The notes beneath the pieces were generated by a model. That model was not told the origin of the DNA, ran no database searches, and worked only from the letters and a program-made list of their open reading frames with translations. Below, piece after piece: positions 51,863 to 62,180 of a stretch of 64,000 bases of DNA. The translations under genes and the position numbers were made by a program. The first letter of the stretch is position 1, and every line of letters starts with the position of its first letter. The stretch lies in contig JAXJPR010000054.1 of the NCBI GenBank assembly GCA_036311565.1, positions 1-64,000 on the forward strand. Reading direction: 5' to 3'. The DNA is from Fimousia sp036311565. GTDB taxonomy: Bacteria; Bacillota; Clostridia; Lachnospirales; Lachnospiraceae.

Positions 51863-54268
51863 TTAAGATTTTTCGCAAAGCCTTTGCACCAAATTCACTG
51901 CATCTGCAGCATCTTTTGAATAACCATCAGCACCGATTTCGTCAGCAAAGCTTTGGGTAATGACTGCACCGCCTATGATAACTTTTACATTCATTTTCTT
52001 TTCTTTTACTAATTCTACTACATCTTTCATGCGCATCATGGTAGTAGTCATTAATGCAGATAAGCCAATAATATCGGCATGCTCTTCTTCTGCTACCTGA
52101 ATAATTCGCTCTTTGGAAACATCTTTACCCAAGTCAATGACCCTGTAACCATAATTTTTTAACATTAAAACTACCAGATTTTTTCCAATATCATGAATGT
52201 CACCTTCTACTGTAGCCATAATAATGGTAGCTTTTGAAGATGCCGTGTCGTCTGAAGCCAGCATAGGTTCTAAATACTCAATGGCCATTTTCATAGTCTC
52301 AGCACTGGAAATTAATTGTGGAAGAAAATAAATTTGTTGTTCGAATAATCGACCCACTTCATTTATGGCAGGAATCAGTTTTTCATTGACGATTTTTCCA
52401 GGTTCTAACCCTTTTTTCAATTCTTTTTTAACTTCGTCTAAAATGCTATTTTTATTTCCTTTCAGAACACAATGAAAAACATCATTGCTTTGCTTTGGTT
52501 CAGAAGGAATAGTCGTTTCTGCAGAAGCAGATATAGAGTTTATCCGATTAATATATCGAAGATCAGCACCATTTTTATTTAGAAGCAGATCACTGGCATA
52601 AGCAATGTTCATCATAATGTCACTCGATGGGTTTGCAATAGCCATAGTAAGCCCATTTTGAATTGCCATTGTTACAAATGCAGCATTTACATAGTCTCTG
52701 TTCGGTAATCCAAAAGAAATATTAGACAATCCACCAACAGTGGAAAGTCCCAATTCATTTTTACAATAGGAAATGGTTTCCAGAGTTTCCAGTGCAGCGT
52801 TTTTATTGGCTCCAACTGTGGCAACCAAACCATCCACGATAATATCTTCTCTTCTTAGCCCAAGCTCTAATGCCCGTTCTAAAATAGTATGAATGATTTG
52901 TTTCTTTTCATTTAAATCTTTAGGCAATCCTGCATCAGATAATGGAAGTAAAATAAACATAGCACCATATTTTTTTGCAATTGGAAGTAATTTTTCAAAT
53001 TTTTCTTTTTCCAGAGAAATAGAATTGATCAATCCTCGTCCTGGATAATGACGAAGCGCGGCCTCAATCACATCAACATGGCTGGAATCAATACATAATG
53101 GAAGATTGCTGGATAACGTAATTTCTTCAATGGCTGTAAGCATCATTTCTTTTTCATTGATTCCATTCATTCCCATATTTACATCCAGGATGTCAGCTCC
53201 CATTTCTTCCTGTTGTTCTGCCATATCGATTACAAGATCCATACTGCCTTCCCTCAGAGAGGTTTGAAGCTTTTTCTTACCAGTTGGATTAATCCGTTCT
53301 CCAATAACAAGGAAAGAACCATCTAAAGTAATTTCCTGAATCTTTCTTTCTGAAGCCAATATCCGGCGGTAATTATGGTTTACTGGAGGAGGAGTCATCG
53401 AAATAGTTGCTTGCACCAACATTTTAATGTGTTCTGGTGTTGTTCCACAGCATCCTCCAATCATTGCTGCTCCAGCTTTGATTAATGCAGGACCAAAAGA
53501 AGCAAATTCTTTTGCTTCCATATCATAAACAGTATTACCATCCACCAGTTTTGGAAGACCAGCATTTGGTTTTGCTAATATAGGAATATTAGCATATTCT
53601 TTCATTTGAGCCACAATTTCAGCCATTTCTCCTGGACCAGTTGAACAATTGACACCAATGACGTCTGCACCAAGATTTTGTAATACGACAACTGCTGTAG
53701 CAGGGTCTGTTCCATATAAAGTTCGACCATCTTCATTATAGGTCATGGAAATGATAACTGGAAGATCACAGATTTCCTTAATTGCAAGTAAAGCCGCTCT
53801 GGATTCGGCAAGACTCATCATTGTTTCAACAACAAATAAATCCACTCCAGCTTCATAGAGAATTGTTGCCTGTTCTTTATAAATATCAATCAACTCTTCT
53901 AACTTTAATGTACCCATTGGAGAAAGACTTTCGCCAGTCATAGTAAGATTTCCGGCTATATATGCCTGTCCATGAGCAGCTTTTTTGGATATTTCTACTA
54001 GTTTTGTGTTAATTTCTTTTATTTGATCTTCTAAACCATATTCTTTTAATTTTATCCGGTTTCCGGAAAATGTAGGGGCATATAATATCTGTGTTCCAGC
54101 CTTTATATATGCTTCCTGAAGGGAAATTAGTACATCTGGATGTTCTAAAATCCACAGTTCTGGGCAAACACCAGTTGGCATTCCAGCCTTCTGAAGGTTG
54201 CTTCCTGTTGCTCCATCTAGATAGAGGGGACGTTTCTTAATAAGTGAATATAATGTTTCCTTAGTCAT
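51863..54268 (-). CDS. metH: Cobalamin-dependent methionine synthase core (MetH without reactivation domain)
   Basis: The 801-residue enzyme has a homocysteine-binding barrel (1-300; zinc Cys in NCSTG and GGCCGTTPEHI) and a pterin-binding barrel (about 315-590; FLVIGERINPTGKKK). The B12 module is at about 600-800, with EGDIHDIGKN carrying the cobalt-ligand His. It methylates homocysteine from methyl-tetrahydrofolate. The C-terminal activation domain of E. coli MetH is absent; a separate protein two genes upstream supplies it. It overlaps the MTHFR fusion by 8 nt. Confidence 0.94.
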   Translation of the reverse strand: MTKETLYSLIKKRPLYLDGATGSNLQKAGMPTGVCPELWILEHPDVLISLQEAYIKAGTQILYAPTFSGNRIKLKEYGLEDQIKEINTKLVEISKKAAHGQAYIAGNLTMTGESLSPMGTLKLEELIDIYKEQATILYEAGVDLFVVETMMSLAESRAALLAIKEICDLPVIISMTYNEDGRTLYGTDPATAVVVLQNLGADVIGVNCSTGPGEMAEIVAQMKEYANIPILAKPNAGLPKLVDGNTVYDMEAKEFASFGPALIKAGAAMIGGCCGTTPEHIKMLVQATISMTPPPVNHNYRRILASERKIQEITLDGSFLVIGERINPTGKKKLQTSLREGSMDLVIDMAEQQEEMGADILDVNMGMNGINEKEMMLTAIEEITLSSNLPLCIDSSHVDVIEAALRHYPGRGLINSISLEKEKFEKLLPIAKKYGAMFILLPLSDAGLPKDLNEKKQIIHTILERALELGLRREDIIVDGLVATVGANKNAALETLETISYCKNELGLSTVGGLSNISFGLPNRDYVNAAFVTMAIQNGLTMAIANPSSDIMMNIAYASDLLLNKNGADLRYINRINSISASAETTIPSEPKQSNDVFHCVLKGNKNSILDEVKKELKKGLEPGKIVNEKLIPAINEVGRLFEQQIYFLPQLISSAETMKMAIEYLEPMLASDDTASSKATIIMATVEGDIHDIGKNLVVLMLKNYGYRVIDLGKDVSKERIIQVAEEEHADIIGLSALMTTTMMRMKDVVELVKEKKMNVKVIIGGAVITQSFADEIGADGYSKDAADAVNLVQRLCEKS

Positions 54269-56084
54269 ATACTTCCTCCATGTGATCAATAATGTCACTA
54301 ATTAAATGAACGCGATTAAATGGTGTCATAAAATAATAACCGTCTGCAATTCCTTTTAATTTTTTTATCACAGACAGAGAAATTTCTTTTGCAGTTTCTT
54401 CTGCTTCTTCTCTGCTCATATCAGGTCTATATTGTGCGATGATTTCATCTGGAACAAAAATACCTGGCATTTCATTTTTAATAAACATAGCATTGCGGTA
54501 GCTGACCAAAGGCATAATTCCACATAAAATTTTGGTATCTAATTTTGATTTTATAATTTTCATTCGCTCAATATCTTCATCCGAATAGACTGGTTGTGTT
54601 AAAAAGTAAGAAACTCCGGCATCAATTTTTTTCTGCATACGTTCTATTAGTTTTTCAAGATTTGCCTGATTTTGATTTAGGGCACCTCCGTAGGAAATAG
54701 CATCCTGATAAAATAGTTCGTAATTGATTTCTTTTACATATTCCATAAAACGAATAGAGTTGAAATCAAAAACTCCTTTCGTAGTATCCCTTTCACCAGT
54801 TGGAACCGGATCACCAGTAACAATGAGCATATTGCGAATTCCATTAATATGCGCTCCTAAGATAGTAGAATGCATACTGATTCGATTTCGATCCCTGCAT
54901 GCGATATGTGGCATAACTGGAATATCTACCATAGAATGAATTTTGCTGGCAAGAAGAAAAGAATCTGCTCTCGCTCTTGCTAAAGGAGAATCTGCCAATG
55001 TAATAATATCTGCACGGTTTTTTAGATGATAAGCGCCTTCTAATAATTTTTCAGCATTCTGATCGAATGGGGGATCCAATTCTACTGCAATCACAGTCTT
55101 TCCCTGCTCTAGTTTTTCCATAAATGGGTTATTTTTCGTCTTTGAAACGGTAAATTTCGTGCAATCATCTGCAATCGTATTTTTGGCATATGGTCCTTTG
55201 TCTCCGATTATTGTATACAATGTCTGAATATGTTTTGGGGTGGTGCCGCAGCACCCACCGAGAATATTAAAACCCAGTTCTGCAATATTTTGCATTTTTT
55301 CTGAATAATAGGATACACTATCTGAAAATATAGTACGGCCACGCATAATTTGTGGATATCCGCTATTTGGCAGAGCGTGAATATATTTATCTGTAGTAAA
55401 ACTCTGATTTTTTAACAAATCATACATATGTGCAGCTCCAATTAAGCAGTTGCAGCCGTAGCTATCAAAATTTTTTGTTTGAGCAGCTTCCTGAAATAAC
55501 CGTTTAATGCTATAGCCCTTGCTGGTGTAACCATTTCGGTTTAACGCAAAAGATACCATAATAAATGCATCTGGTTTTTTTGCTTTTATATAATCAGCAG
55601 CCCACTGTAAGATAGAAATATCAGAAAACGTCTCAAAATTAAAAATTTCGGCTCCGCATTCTAAAAAAGTATCAATCAAAAGCTGATATTCTTTCCGTTC
55701 CTGATATCCATATTCATAAAATATATATTCTGCAATTGGTCCAATATCTGCTGCAATCCATGCATCCTTTCCACTATCTGCCACTGCATTTTTTGCAATT
55801 TCATAAGCAGCTAAAAGGGAAGCTTGAATGTATTCATCTTGTTCGTTTTTTGTTTCAAATCCTTTGGAAAGAGCAAGAGAACGATTAACTGCAAATGTGT
55901 TGGTACGAATTAATTTTGCACCACTTCCTAAATATTCTTTGTGTATGGATTTGATAAAATCTGGATCTGTAAGATTCGATTCTTCTACAAGTTGTCCTTT
56001 TTTTGATTGTAGAGTATCAAAATAAGTTCCCATTGCACCATCCATAATTAAAATGTGTTTTTTAAGGTATTCTTTTAATGTCAT
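54261..56084 (-). CDS. Fusion of homocysteine S-methyltransferase and methylenetetrahydrofolate reductase
   Basis: The 607-residue protein joins a homocysteine S-methyltransferase domain (1-290; ILIMDGAMGTYFD and zinc GGCCGTTPKHI) with an MTHFR domain (about 310-590; VAVELDPPFD, MPHIACRDRN, MLIVTGDPVPTGERD). MTHFR makes the methyl-THF that MetH uses. The start MTLKEYL follows AGGAG. It overlaps the upstream reactivation-like gene by 23 nt and metH by 8 nt, so the set is tightly coupled. Confidence 0.92.
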   Translation of the reverse strand: MTLKEYLKKHILIMDGAMGTYFDTLQSKKGQLVEESNLTDPDFIKSIHKEYLGSGAKLIRTNTFAVNRSLALSKGFETKNEQDEYIQASLLAAYEIAKNAVADSGKDAWIAADIGPIAEYIFYEYGYQERKEYQLLIDTFLECGAEIFNFETFSDISILQWAADYIKAKKPDAFIMVSFALNRNGYTSKGYSIKRLFQEAAQTKNFDSYGCNCLIGAAHMYDLLKNQSFTTDKYIHALPNSGYPQIMRGRTIFSDSVSYYSEKMQNIAELGFNILGGCCGTTPKHIQTLYTIIGDKGPYAKNTIADDCTKFTVSKTKNNPFMEKLEQGKTVIAVELDPPFDQNAEKLLEGAYHLKNRADIITLADSPLARARADSFLLASKIHSMVDIPVMPHIACRDRNRISMHSTILGAHINGIRNMLIVTGDPVPTGERDTTKGVFDFNSIRFMEYVKEINYELFYQDAISYGGALNQNQANLEKLIERMQKKIDAGVSYFLTQPVYSDEDIERMKIIKSKLDTKILCGIMPLVSYRNAMFIKNEMPGIFVPDEIIAQYRPDMSREEAEETAKEISLSVIKKLKGIADGYYFMTPFNRVHLISDIIDHMEEVYD

Positions 56085-56652
56085 AGTTATCTCCTGTAAA
56101 TGTACGAAATACACAATGTATTTGGTCACAGAAATGACAATTATGAGTACTGCAGGAAGCAGACTCACCTAATTGTCCATAATAAACGGTTGTTTTTGTT
56201 GGGGTTAATGCAGCGGCTGTATTTATGCTAATCGGAAAAGATACACATTTTTGCTTAAAATCAGAGATAATAAGAGTTAGCTCCTCGTAGTCACAAAAAT
56301 GTATATTTTCCAAAAACTGCCGTCGTTCCCGGTAAATAATTTCCTGAAACTGCATATAGGAATGAGATAGAAACTCCAGAGAAAGACATTCTATAGCATA
56401 AGCCTTTAACATATCACCCTGATCCTGATATAAATCCATCCATTCATCTACACGTTTTCCAAGAGTATGAATAGCCGTTACCTGTCCGGTTTTTGGATAA
56501 TCATATTCATAATAAATTGCTGGCTGTATCATCCTTATCATTTTATCATAGATTTTAGAAAACAACGCAGATTGTTCTTCAAAATGATAACGTTTGATAA
56601 AGCTTTCAAATTTGTCTTTGTGTAATCGTAGATATAGCCGTTTGAATTTCAT
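56062..56652 (-). CDS. Stand-alone methionine synthase activation-domain protein
   Basis: The 196-residue protein resembles the C-terminal B12-reactivation domain of MetH, freed as a separate gene: LGKRVDEWMDLYQDQGDMLKAYAIECLSLEFLSHSYMQF, and SINTAAALTPTKTTVYYGQL near the end. It also has a Cys cluster, CSTHNCHFCDQIHC (about 166-180), not in E. coli MetH, which may hold iron-sulfur for reductive reactivation. The start shares one base with the parC stop (TAATG). Family match is by memory of clostridial MetH-linked proteins. Confidence 0.75.
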   Translation of the reverse strand: MKFKRLYLRLHKDKFESFIKRYHFEEQSALFSKIYDKMIRMIQPAIYYEYDYPKTGQVTAIHTLGKRVDEWMDLYQDQGDMLKAYAIECLSLEFLSHSYMQFQEIIYRERRQFLENIHFCDYEELTLIISDFKQKCVSFPISINTAAALTPTKTTVYYGQLGESASCSTHNCHFCDQIHCVFRTFTGDNYDIKRIP

Positions 56653-58901
56653 TATCGTCTGACTTTTGTTCCTTTCCCATCTCTGGAAGCTAATTTTAAT
56701 CGGTTAAATTCCAGTGGTTTTCCTTTGTAATCAATCATAGGAATATTCTCTTCTTCAGGAAGATACACATTTTTTAATGCATCATTTTCCTGAAGTTTCA
56801 TTCCACGTACGCCGATTGCTCCTTTCTTCTTAACAGGAATATTGGTCAGTGGAAATTTAAGAAAATGACCAGTCTCGGTCTCAAAAACAATATTCTCATG
56901 TTTTGTCTCCATTCGGATGGATTTCACACAGAGCAACTGATCATCTGCTGCAAGTTTTGTTGCTGATACAGTTCGTTTTGTTACTAAGAACTCAGAACCA
57001 TCTACTATTTTGGACATACTTTGTTTTGTTATAAATAATAGTTTTGCCTGAGAAAGTTTCTGGGCAGGCATACAGGTCAGGATCGTTTCCTGACTGCTAT
57101 CATAATTACACAAATTATCAATTGGAGTTCCTTTATCTCTTAATCTTCCTCCCGGGATATCCAAAACCTTTAATTGATGCATAACACCGGTATCCGTAAA
57201 GAAACATAATTTATCTGTATTTAGGCAGGATATGATATATCGGTACTCTTTTTTTATGGTCTCCTCATTTCGATTGTAAGTGTTAGCATCCAATGTTTTT
57301 GCATAACCAAAACGATCCATAACAAAATATACGGTCTGTTCTTTAATTGGAGCAGCCACAAAGACTGCTTCTTTTGCATCTTCAATGAGGGTTTTTCTAT
57401 CCAGAGCATAAGATGTTTTGATTTTATCTAAATCTTTTTTAATGGCATTTGTCATAGACTTTGGATTGTTTAATAAATCTTCGTATTCTTCAATCTTCTT
57501 TAATAAATCCGTATATTCTTTTTTCAATGCAAGAATTTCCAAACCAATCAGACGATATAGTTTTAATTCTAAAATAGCAGAAGCCTGTTTTTCTGTAAAA
57601 TGAAGTTTTTCTGCCTGTATTCTGGACTCTTCTGATTTAAATTTAATTTTATCAGTGATTCCCATTGTCAGACATCTTTTTACATCACGAAGATTTTTAC
57701 TGCCTCGTAAAATCTCTATAATTAAATCTATGATATCACAAGCTTTAATCAATCCCTCTTTAATTTCTTTTTGATCATATAATTTATTAAGAAGAGTGGT
57801 ATATTTTCTAGTATTAATTTCATAATGGAATTTTGTATGTTCTTCAATGATTCTTCTAAGAGAAAGTGTCTCTGGGCGGCCATTTACGACTGCAAGCATG
57901 TTCACGCCAAAGGTATCTTCCAGTTTTGTCTTCTTATATAATAAATTTTTTAAACGTTCCACATCCGTATTCTTTTTAAGTTCTAATACAATGCGGATTC
58001 CTTCCTTTGAAGACTCATTGGAGATGTCTACAATATCAGTAGTTAATTTATTTTCAATCAAACTAACGACATCCGATAAAAATTTTCCAATATTAGCCCC
58101 GATCATCGTATATGGAATCTCACTGATAATTAGTTTATCTCTGGTACCACGTAAGCCTTTTTCAAACTCAACTTTTCCACGAAGTTTGATTTTTCCCGTT
58201 CCGGTAGTATAAATATTTAATAGATCTTTTTTATTAATGACCAGGCCGCCAGTTGGAAAATCCGGTCCTGAAATAAATTGCATCAGTTCTTCCGTAGTAG
58301 CCCGTGGATGATCCATATAATATTTTACAGCATCAATGACTTCACTTAAATTGTGAGGAGGAATACTGGTAGTCATCCCTACTGCAATTCCCTCTGCTCC
58401 ATTAACTAGAATATTGGGAATACGAACCGGCAAAACACTAGGTTCTTTTTCAGTTTCATCAAAGTTTGGAATAAAATCAACAACATTTTTATCTAGATCA
58501 GAAAGATAAACTTCTTGTGTGAATTTTTTTAATTTGGCTTCTGTATAACGCATAGCAGCGGCTCCATCTCCCTCAATAGAACCAAAATTTCCATGTCCGT
58601 CTACCAGTGCCATTCCTTTTTTAAAATCCTGTTCCAGTACGACCAGTGCTTCGTAAATAGAGCTGTCACCATGTGGATGATATTTGCCCATAGTATCTCC
58701 TACAATTCTGGCTGATTTACGATGGGGTTTATCATAATTTAATCCCAATTCATTCATTGCATACAGCACTCGTCTTTGAACCGGCTTTAATCCATCACGA
58801 ATATCTGGAAGTGCTCTGGAGCAGATAACACTCATAGCATAATCAATATATGATTTTTGCATAACTTCCGAATACTCTGCTTTTATAATCTGTTCAGACA
58901 T
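56652..58901 (-). CDS. parC: DNA topoisomerase IV subunit A
   Basis: The 749-residue type IIA topoisomerase has the cleavage core DGLKPVQRRVLYAM, the active-site Tyr in AAMRYTEAKL (about 120-129), and HGDSSIYEAL quinolone region (Ser about 79). The C-terminal repeats lack the GyrA box QRRGGKG, so it is ParC rather than GyrA. It follows parE after 31 nt. The stop overlaps the next gene's start. Confidence 0.88.
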   Translation of the reverse strand: MSEQIIKAEYSEVMQKSYIDYAMSVICSRALPDIRDGLKPVQRRVLYAMNELGLNYDKPHRKSARIVGDTMGKYHPHGDSSIYEALVVLEQDFKKGMALVDGHGNFGSIEGDGAAAMRYTEAKLKKFTQEVYLSDLDKNVVDFIPNFDETEKEPSVLPVRIPNILVNGAEGIAVGMTTSIPPHNLSEVIDAVKYYMDHPRATTEELMQFISGPDFPTGGLVINKKDLLNIYTTGTGKIKLRGKVEFEKGLRGTRDKLIISEIPYTMIGANIGKFLSDVVSLIENKLTTDIVDISNESSKEGIRIVLELKKNTDVERLKNLLYKKTKLEDTFGVNMLAVVNGRPETLSLRRIIEEHTKFHYEINTRKYTTLLNKLYDQKEIKEGLIKACDIIDLIIEILRGSKNLRDVKRCLTMGITDKIKFKSEESRIQAEKLHFTEKQASAILELKLYRLIGLEILALKKEYTDLLKKIEEYEDLLNNPKSMTNAIKKDLDKIKTSYALDRKTLIEDAKEAVFVAAPIKEQTVYFVMDRFGYAKTLDANTYNRNEETIKKEYRYIISCLNTDKLCFFTDTGVMHQLKVLDIPGGRLRDKGTPIDNLCNYDSSQETILTCMPAQKLSQAKLLFITKQSMSKIVDGSEFLVTKRTVSATKLAADDQLLCVKSIRMETKHENIVFETETGHFLKFPLTNIPVKKKGAIGVRGMKLQENDALKNVYLPEEENIPMIDYKGKPLEFNRLKLASRDGKGTKVRR

Positions 58902-58932
58902 TGATATGTCTCCTTTCTAAACAAATACACCA

Positions 58933-60846
58933 CTAAATATCCAGTGTTGCATCTGCAGCATTTTCATATATAAATTTACGTCGTGGCGGTACATCACTTC
59001 CCATCAGCATAGAAGTGACAGAGGAGGCCATCCTTGCATCTTCAATTTCTACTTGTTTTAATACCCGTGATTCTGGGTCAAGAGTTGTTTCCCAAAGCTG
59101 GTCCGCATCCATTTCTCCTAACCCTTTATAACGCTGTAAAGTAAAAGATCCTTTGTGTGTCTTACGATACCTTGCAAGAGCTGCATCATCATATAAATAT
59201 TCCTCTTTTCCTTTTTTGGGAATTGCTTTATAAAGTGGAGGCATTGCCAGGTATACATGTCCATGGGTAATTAATTCTGGCATGAACCGATAGAAAAAGG
59301 TCAATAACAAAGTTGCAATATGGGCACCATCCACATCAGCATCGGTCATAATGACAATTTTATGATATCGAAGTTTCGTAATATCGAAATCGTTTCCATA
59401 GCCTTCAGAAAAACCACATCCAAATGCATTAATCATGGTTTTAATTTCAGCATTCGCCAGCACCTTATCCATGGTAGCTTTTTCCACATTTAATATTTTA
59501 CCACGAATTGGTAAAATTGCCTGCGTTTTTCGATTTCTGGCCGTTTTCGCTGATCCGCCGGCAGAATCCCCTTCTACGATAAAAATTTCACATTCTTCTG
59601 GTTTTCTGCTTTCACAATTCGATAATTTTCCATTACTGTCAATAGATAATTTTTGTTTGACCAGCATATTGGTCTTTGCTTTTTCTTCTGCTTTTCGTAT
59701 TTTTGCAGATTTTTCAGCACATGCCAAAACATTTTTTAATATTTCTACATTTTTATCGAAATAGAAAACGACTTCTTCTCCTGCTGCTTCTGCAACCGCT
59801 TTTCCGGCATCTGGATTATCCAATTTTGTCTTCGTCTGTCCTTCAAATCTTGGATCAGGGTGTTTAACGGAAATGATTGCAGTCATTCCAGTTCTTACAT
59901 CAGTACCTGTAAAATTTGCATCTTTTTCTTTTAATATGCCAAGTTCACGGGCATATTGGTTCATGATCATAGTAAACTTTGTTTTGAATCCAGTGATATG
60001 AGTACCGCCTTCCACAGTAAAGATATTATTACAGAACCCCAGTATGGTTTCGCCAAAATCTTCCGTGTATTGGAAGGCAGCTTCCACTTCAATATTGTCC
60101 ACCTGTCGTTTAAAATAAATTGGATGATGGATAGCCTGTTTTTCTTCATTTAATTTTTTTACATAAGCACAGATTCCATCTGGTTCATGATAAGTAAGTT
60201 CAATTTCTTCTCCTTCTCGTTTGTTAGAAAAGAAAATCGTTAAATTAGGATTTAAATAAGCTGTTTCATGAAGTCGGTTGCGTATCATGCTAGCTTTAAA
60301 ATATGTTTTTTCAAAAATTTCATCATCCGGAAGAAACTGTATAGTAGTTCCGGTATCGCTTTTTTTACATTTTCCGATTTCCTCTAATGGAGTAACGACT
60401 TTCCCCCGTTCATAACGTTGATGATAAATTTTTCCATTACGCTTAATCGTAACTTCTAGCCAGACAGATAAAGCATTTACCACAGAAGCACCCACACCAT
60501 GGAGTCCTCCGGAAATCTTATAATTGCTGCTTCCAAATTTACCACCTGCATGCAGAACAGTAAATACTACCTGAACAGCGGGAAGTCCTGTTTTATCATT
60601 GATTTCAACTGGAATCCCACGGCCATTATCTGAAATAACAGCGGTTCCGTCTTTTTCTAAAGAAACTGTAATTTCATTGCAATGACCTGCCAGATATTCA
60701 TCTACAGAGTTATCTACAATTTCATATATTAAATGATTTAATCCTTTGGTTGATATACTTCCAATGTACATTCCAGGACGTTTTCGAACCGCTTCTAAGC
60801 CCTCTAAAATTGAAATACTATTTCCATCATAGGTTTGATTGCTCAT
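58933..60846 (-). CDS. parE: DNA topoisomerase IV subunit B
   Basis: The 637-residue ATPase subunit has LEAVRKRPGMYIGS, DNGRGIPVEI, GLHGVGASVVNALS, the TOPRIM EGDSAGGSAKTARNRKTQAILPIRGKILNVEKA and metal site MTDADVDGAHIATLLLTFFYR. The start MSNQTYDG follows GAAGGA. With the adjacent parC it forms the second type II topoisomerase; GyrB is the alternative, but the parC partner argues for ParE. Confidence 0.88.
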   Translation of the reverse strand: MSNQTYDGNSISILEGLEAVRKRPGMYIGSISTKGLNHLIYEIVDNSVDEYLAGHCNEITVSLEKDGTAVISDNGRGIPVEINDKTGLPAVQVVFTVLHAGGKFGSSNYKISGGLHGVGASVVNALSVWLEVTIKRNGKIYHQRYERGKVVTPLEEIGKCKKSDTGTTIQFLPDDEIFEKTYFKASMIRNRLHETAYLNPNLTIFFSNKREGEEIELTYHEPDGICAYVKKLNEEKQAIHHPIYFKRQVDNIEVEAAFQYTEDFGETILGFCNNIFTVEGGTHITGFKTKFTMIMNQYARELGILKEKDANFTGTDVRTGMTAIISVKHPDPRFEGQTKTKLDNPDAGKAVAEAAGEEVVFYFDKNVEILKNVLACAEKSAKIRKAEEKAKTNMLVKQKLSIDSNGKLSNCESRKPEECEIFIVEGDSAGGSAKTARNRKTQAILPIRGKILNVEKATMDKVLANAEIKTMINAFGCGFSEGYGNDFDITKLRYHKIVIMTDADVDGAHIATLLLTFFYRFMPELITHGHVYLAMPPLYKAIPKKGKEEYLYDDAALARYRKTHKGSFTLQRYKGLGEMDADQLWETTLDPESRVLKQVEIEDARMASSVTSMLMGSDVPPRRKFIYENAADATLDI

Positions 60847-61273
60847 AGTTGCACATCCTTCTATAAATTTCATTGTTTTAAACTATATTTTAAACTATAT
60901 AGTATCATAAATATAGGAAAAAAAGCAACCGCATGTTTGGGTTACAAAGACAGAGGCTGCTTTTATTATGATATTTGCATAAAGAAAAAATGGTATTTGC
61001 ATACGTCTACCAACAAATACCATTTTTCTTCTTTGCCATATTTCGTTTTAACAATTGATCCCTGTCGGGATATAAATTGGATGATAAAGATAAAGATATG
61101 AATATTGCAGCAGTATAATGATGGACTGTTTTAAGATTGTATTCACTTATGAGATCGGAAGAGTTCTAATACTAAAAACAGCCCATATCATCAAACTACA
61201 TTTTCAGTATAAGGATTCATTATTAATCTTTTGTGATGATAAGGTAAAATTTAAGTAATCCAATGGCAAATGA
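60847..61273. other. Intergenic region between parE and dapF with hairpins
   Basis: This 427-nt gap holds an imperfect hairpin (about 60930-60966), the strong terminator at 60986-61027, a long-loop inverted repeat (61119-61132 with 61175-61190), and a 45-codon plus-strand frame (61121-61258, starting MDCFKIVFTYEIG) without a ribosome site. The 12-mer AGATCGGAAGAG at 61152-61163 equals the start of a common sequencing adapter. I see no gene I can support here. Confidence 0.5.
60986..61027. terminator. Terminator between dapF and parE
   Basis: Arms about 60986-60999 (AAAATGGTATTTG) and 61014-61027 (CAAATACCATTTTT), perfect, with a T-tract on either strand. It should end dapF transcription about 250 nt past the stop. 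Confidence 0.85.
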
Positions 61274-62107
61274 TTATAATAAAATTTCTCCATCAAAAGC
61301 CACTTCAGCAGGCCCTGTCATATAAATAGTGTTCTCGTCTGCATCATAATCGATATGAATACATCCTCCAAGCAGATGAACATCAACAGATTTTTCTGTC
61401 AGACCATTTAAAATGCAGGCATATACGCTAGCGCAGGTACCAGTTCCACATGCCAGTGTCTCACCTGCGCCTCTTTCCCAGACGCGCATTTTAATATTAT
61501 TTTTATCAATAATCTGTATAAATTCGGTATTTGTACGATCTGGAAACATTTCGTGATGTTCAAATTTGGGACCGATTTTTTCTATATCAATGGCATCCGT
61601 ATCTTCAACAAAAACAACGCCATGTGGGTTTCCCATAGAAACACATGTGATACGGTATTCTTCTCCATCAACAAGAATTGGTTCATCTACAATACGCTCT
61701 TTCTCGGATATGGCAGGAATTTTAGAAGGTTCTGTAATTGGTGCTCCCATATCCACTTTTACCATGGAAACTTTTCCATTTTCTAAAGTCATATCTAAAT
61801 ATTTAATACCTGCTTTTGTTTCTAATGTAACATAAGTTTTATCAGTTAATCCATAGTCATATACATATTTTGCAATGCAGCGAACACCATTTCCACACAT
61901 AGCCCCTTCAGAACCATCAGAGTTATACATTTTCATACGAAAATCAGCGATTTCAGATGGACAGATTAAGATCAATCCATCTGATCCAATTCCGAAATGC
62001 CGGTCGCTTATTTTTTTTGATACCTCTCCAGGATTTTCTACTGTTTCTTCAAAACAGTTTACATATACATAATCATTTCCACATCCATGCATTTTTGTAA
62101 ATTTCAT
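61274..62107 (-). CDS. dapF: Diaminopimelate epimerase
   Basis: The 277-residue enzyme converts LL- to meso-diaminopimelate for lysine and peptidoglycan. Both catalytic cysteines are visible in AMCGNGVRCIAKY (about 71-83) and ETLACGTGTCASV (about 216-228), and the start MKFTKMHGCGNDYV is typical. AGGAG precedes the ATG. Confidence 0.96.
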   Translation of the reverse strand: MKFTKMHGCGNDYVYVNCFEETVENPGEVSKKISDRHFGIGSDGLILICPSEIADFRMKMYNSDGSEGAMCGNGVRCIAKYVYDYGLTDKTYVTLETKAGIKYLDMTLENGKVSMVKVDMGAPITEPSKIPAISEKERIVDEPILVDGEEYRITCVSMGNPHGVVFVEDTDAIDIEKIGPKFEHHEMFPDRTNTEFIQIIDKNNIKMRVWERGAGETLACGTGTCASVYACILNGLTEKSVDVHLLGGCIHIDYDADENTIYMTGPAEVAFDGEILL

Positions 62108-62180
62108 ATTTATCACTCCTATTATTTATTTTATTCTCTTAATTTTTTTCATCTTACACGATATAACTGGTAAATGCAAG

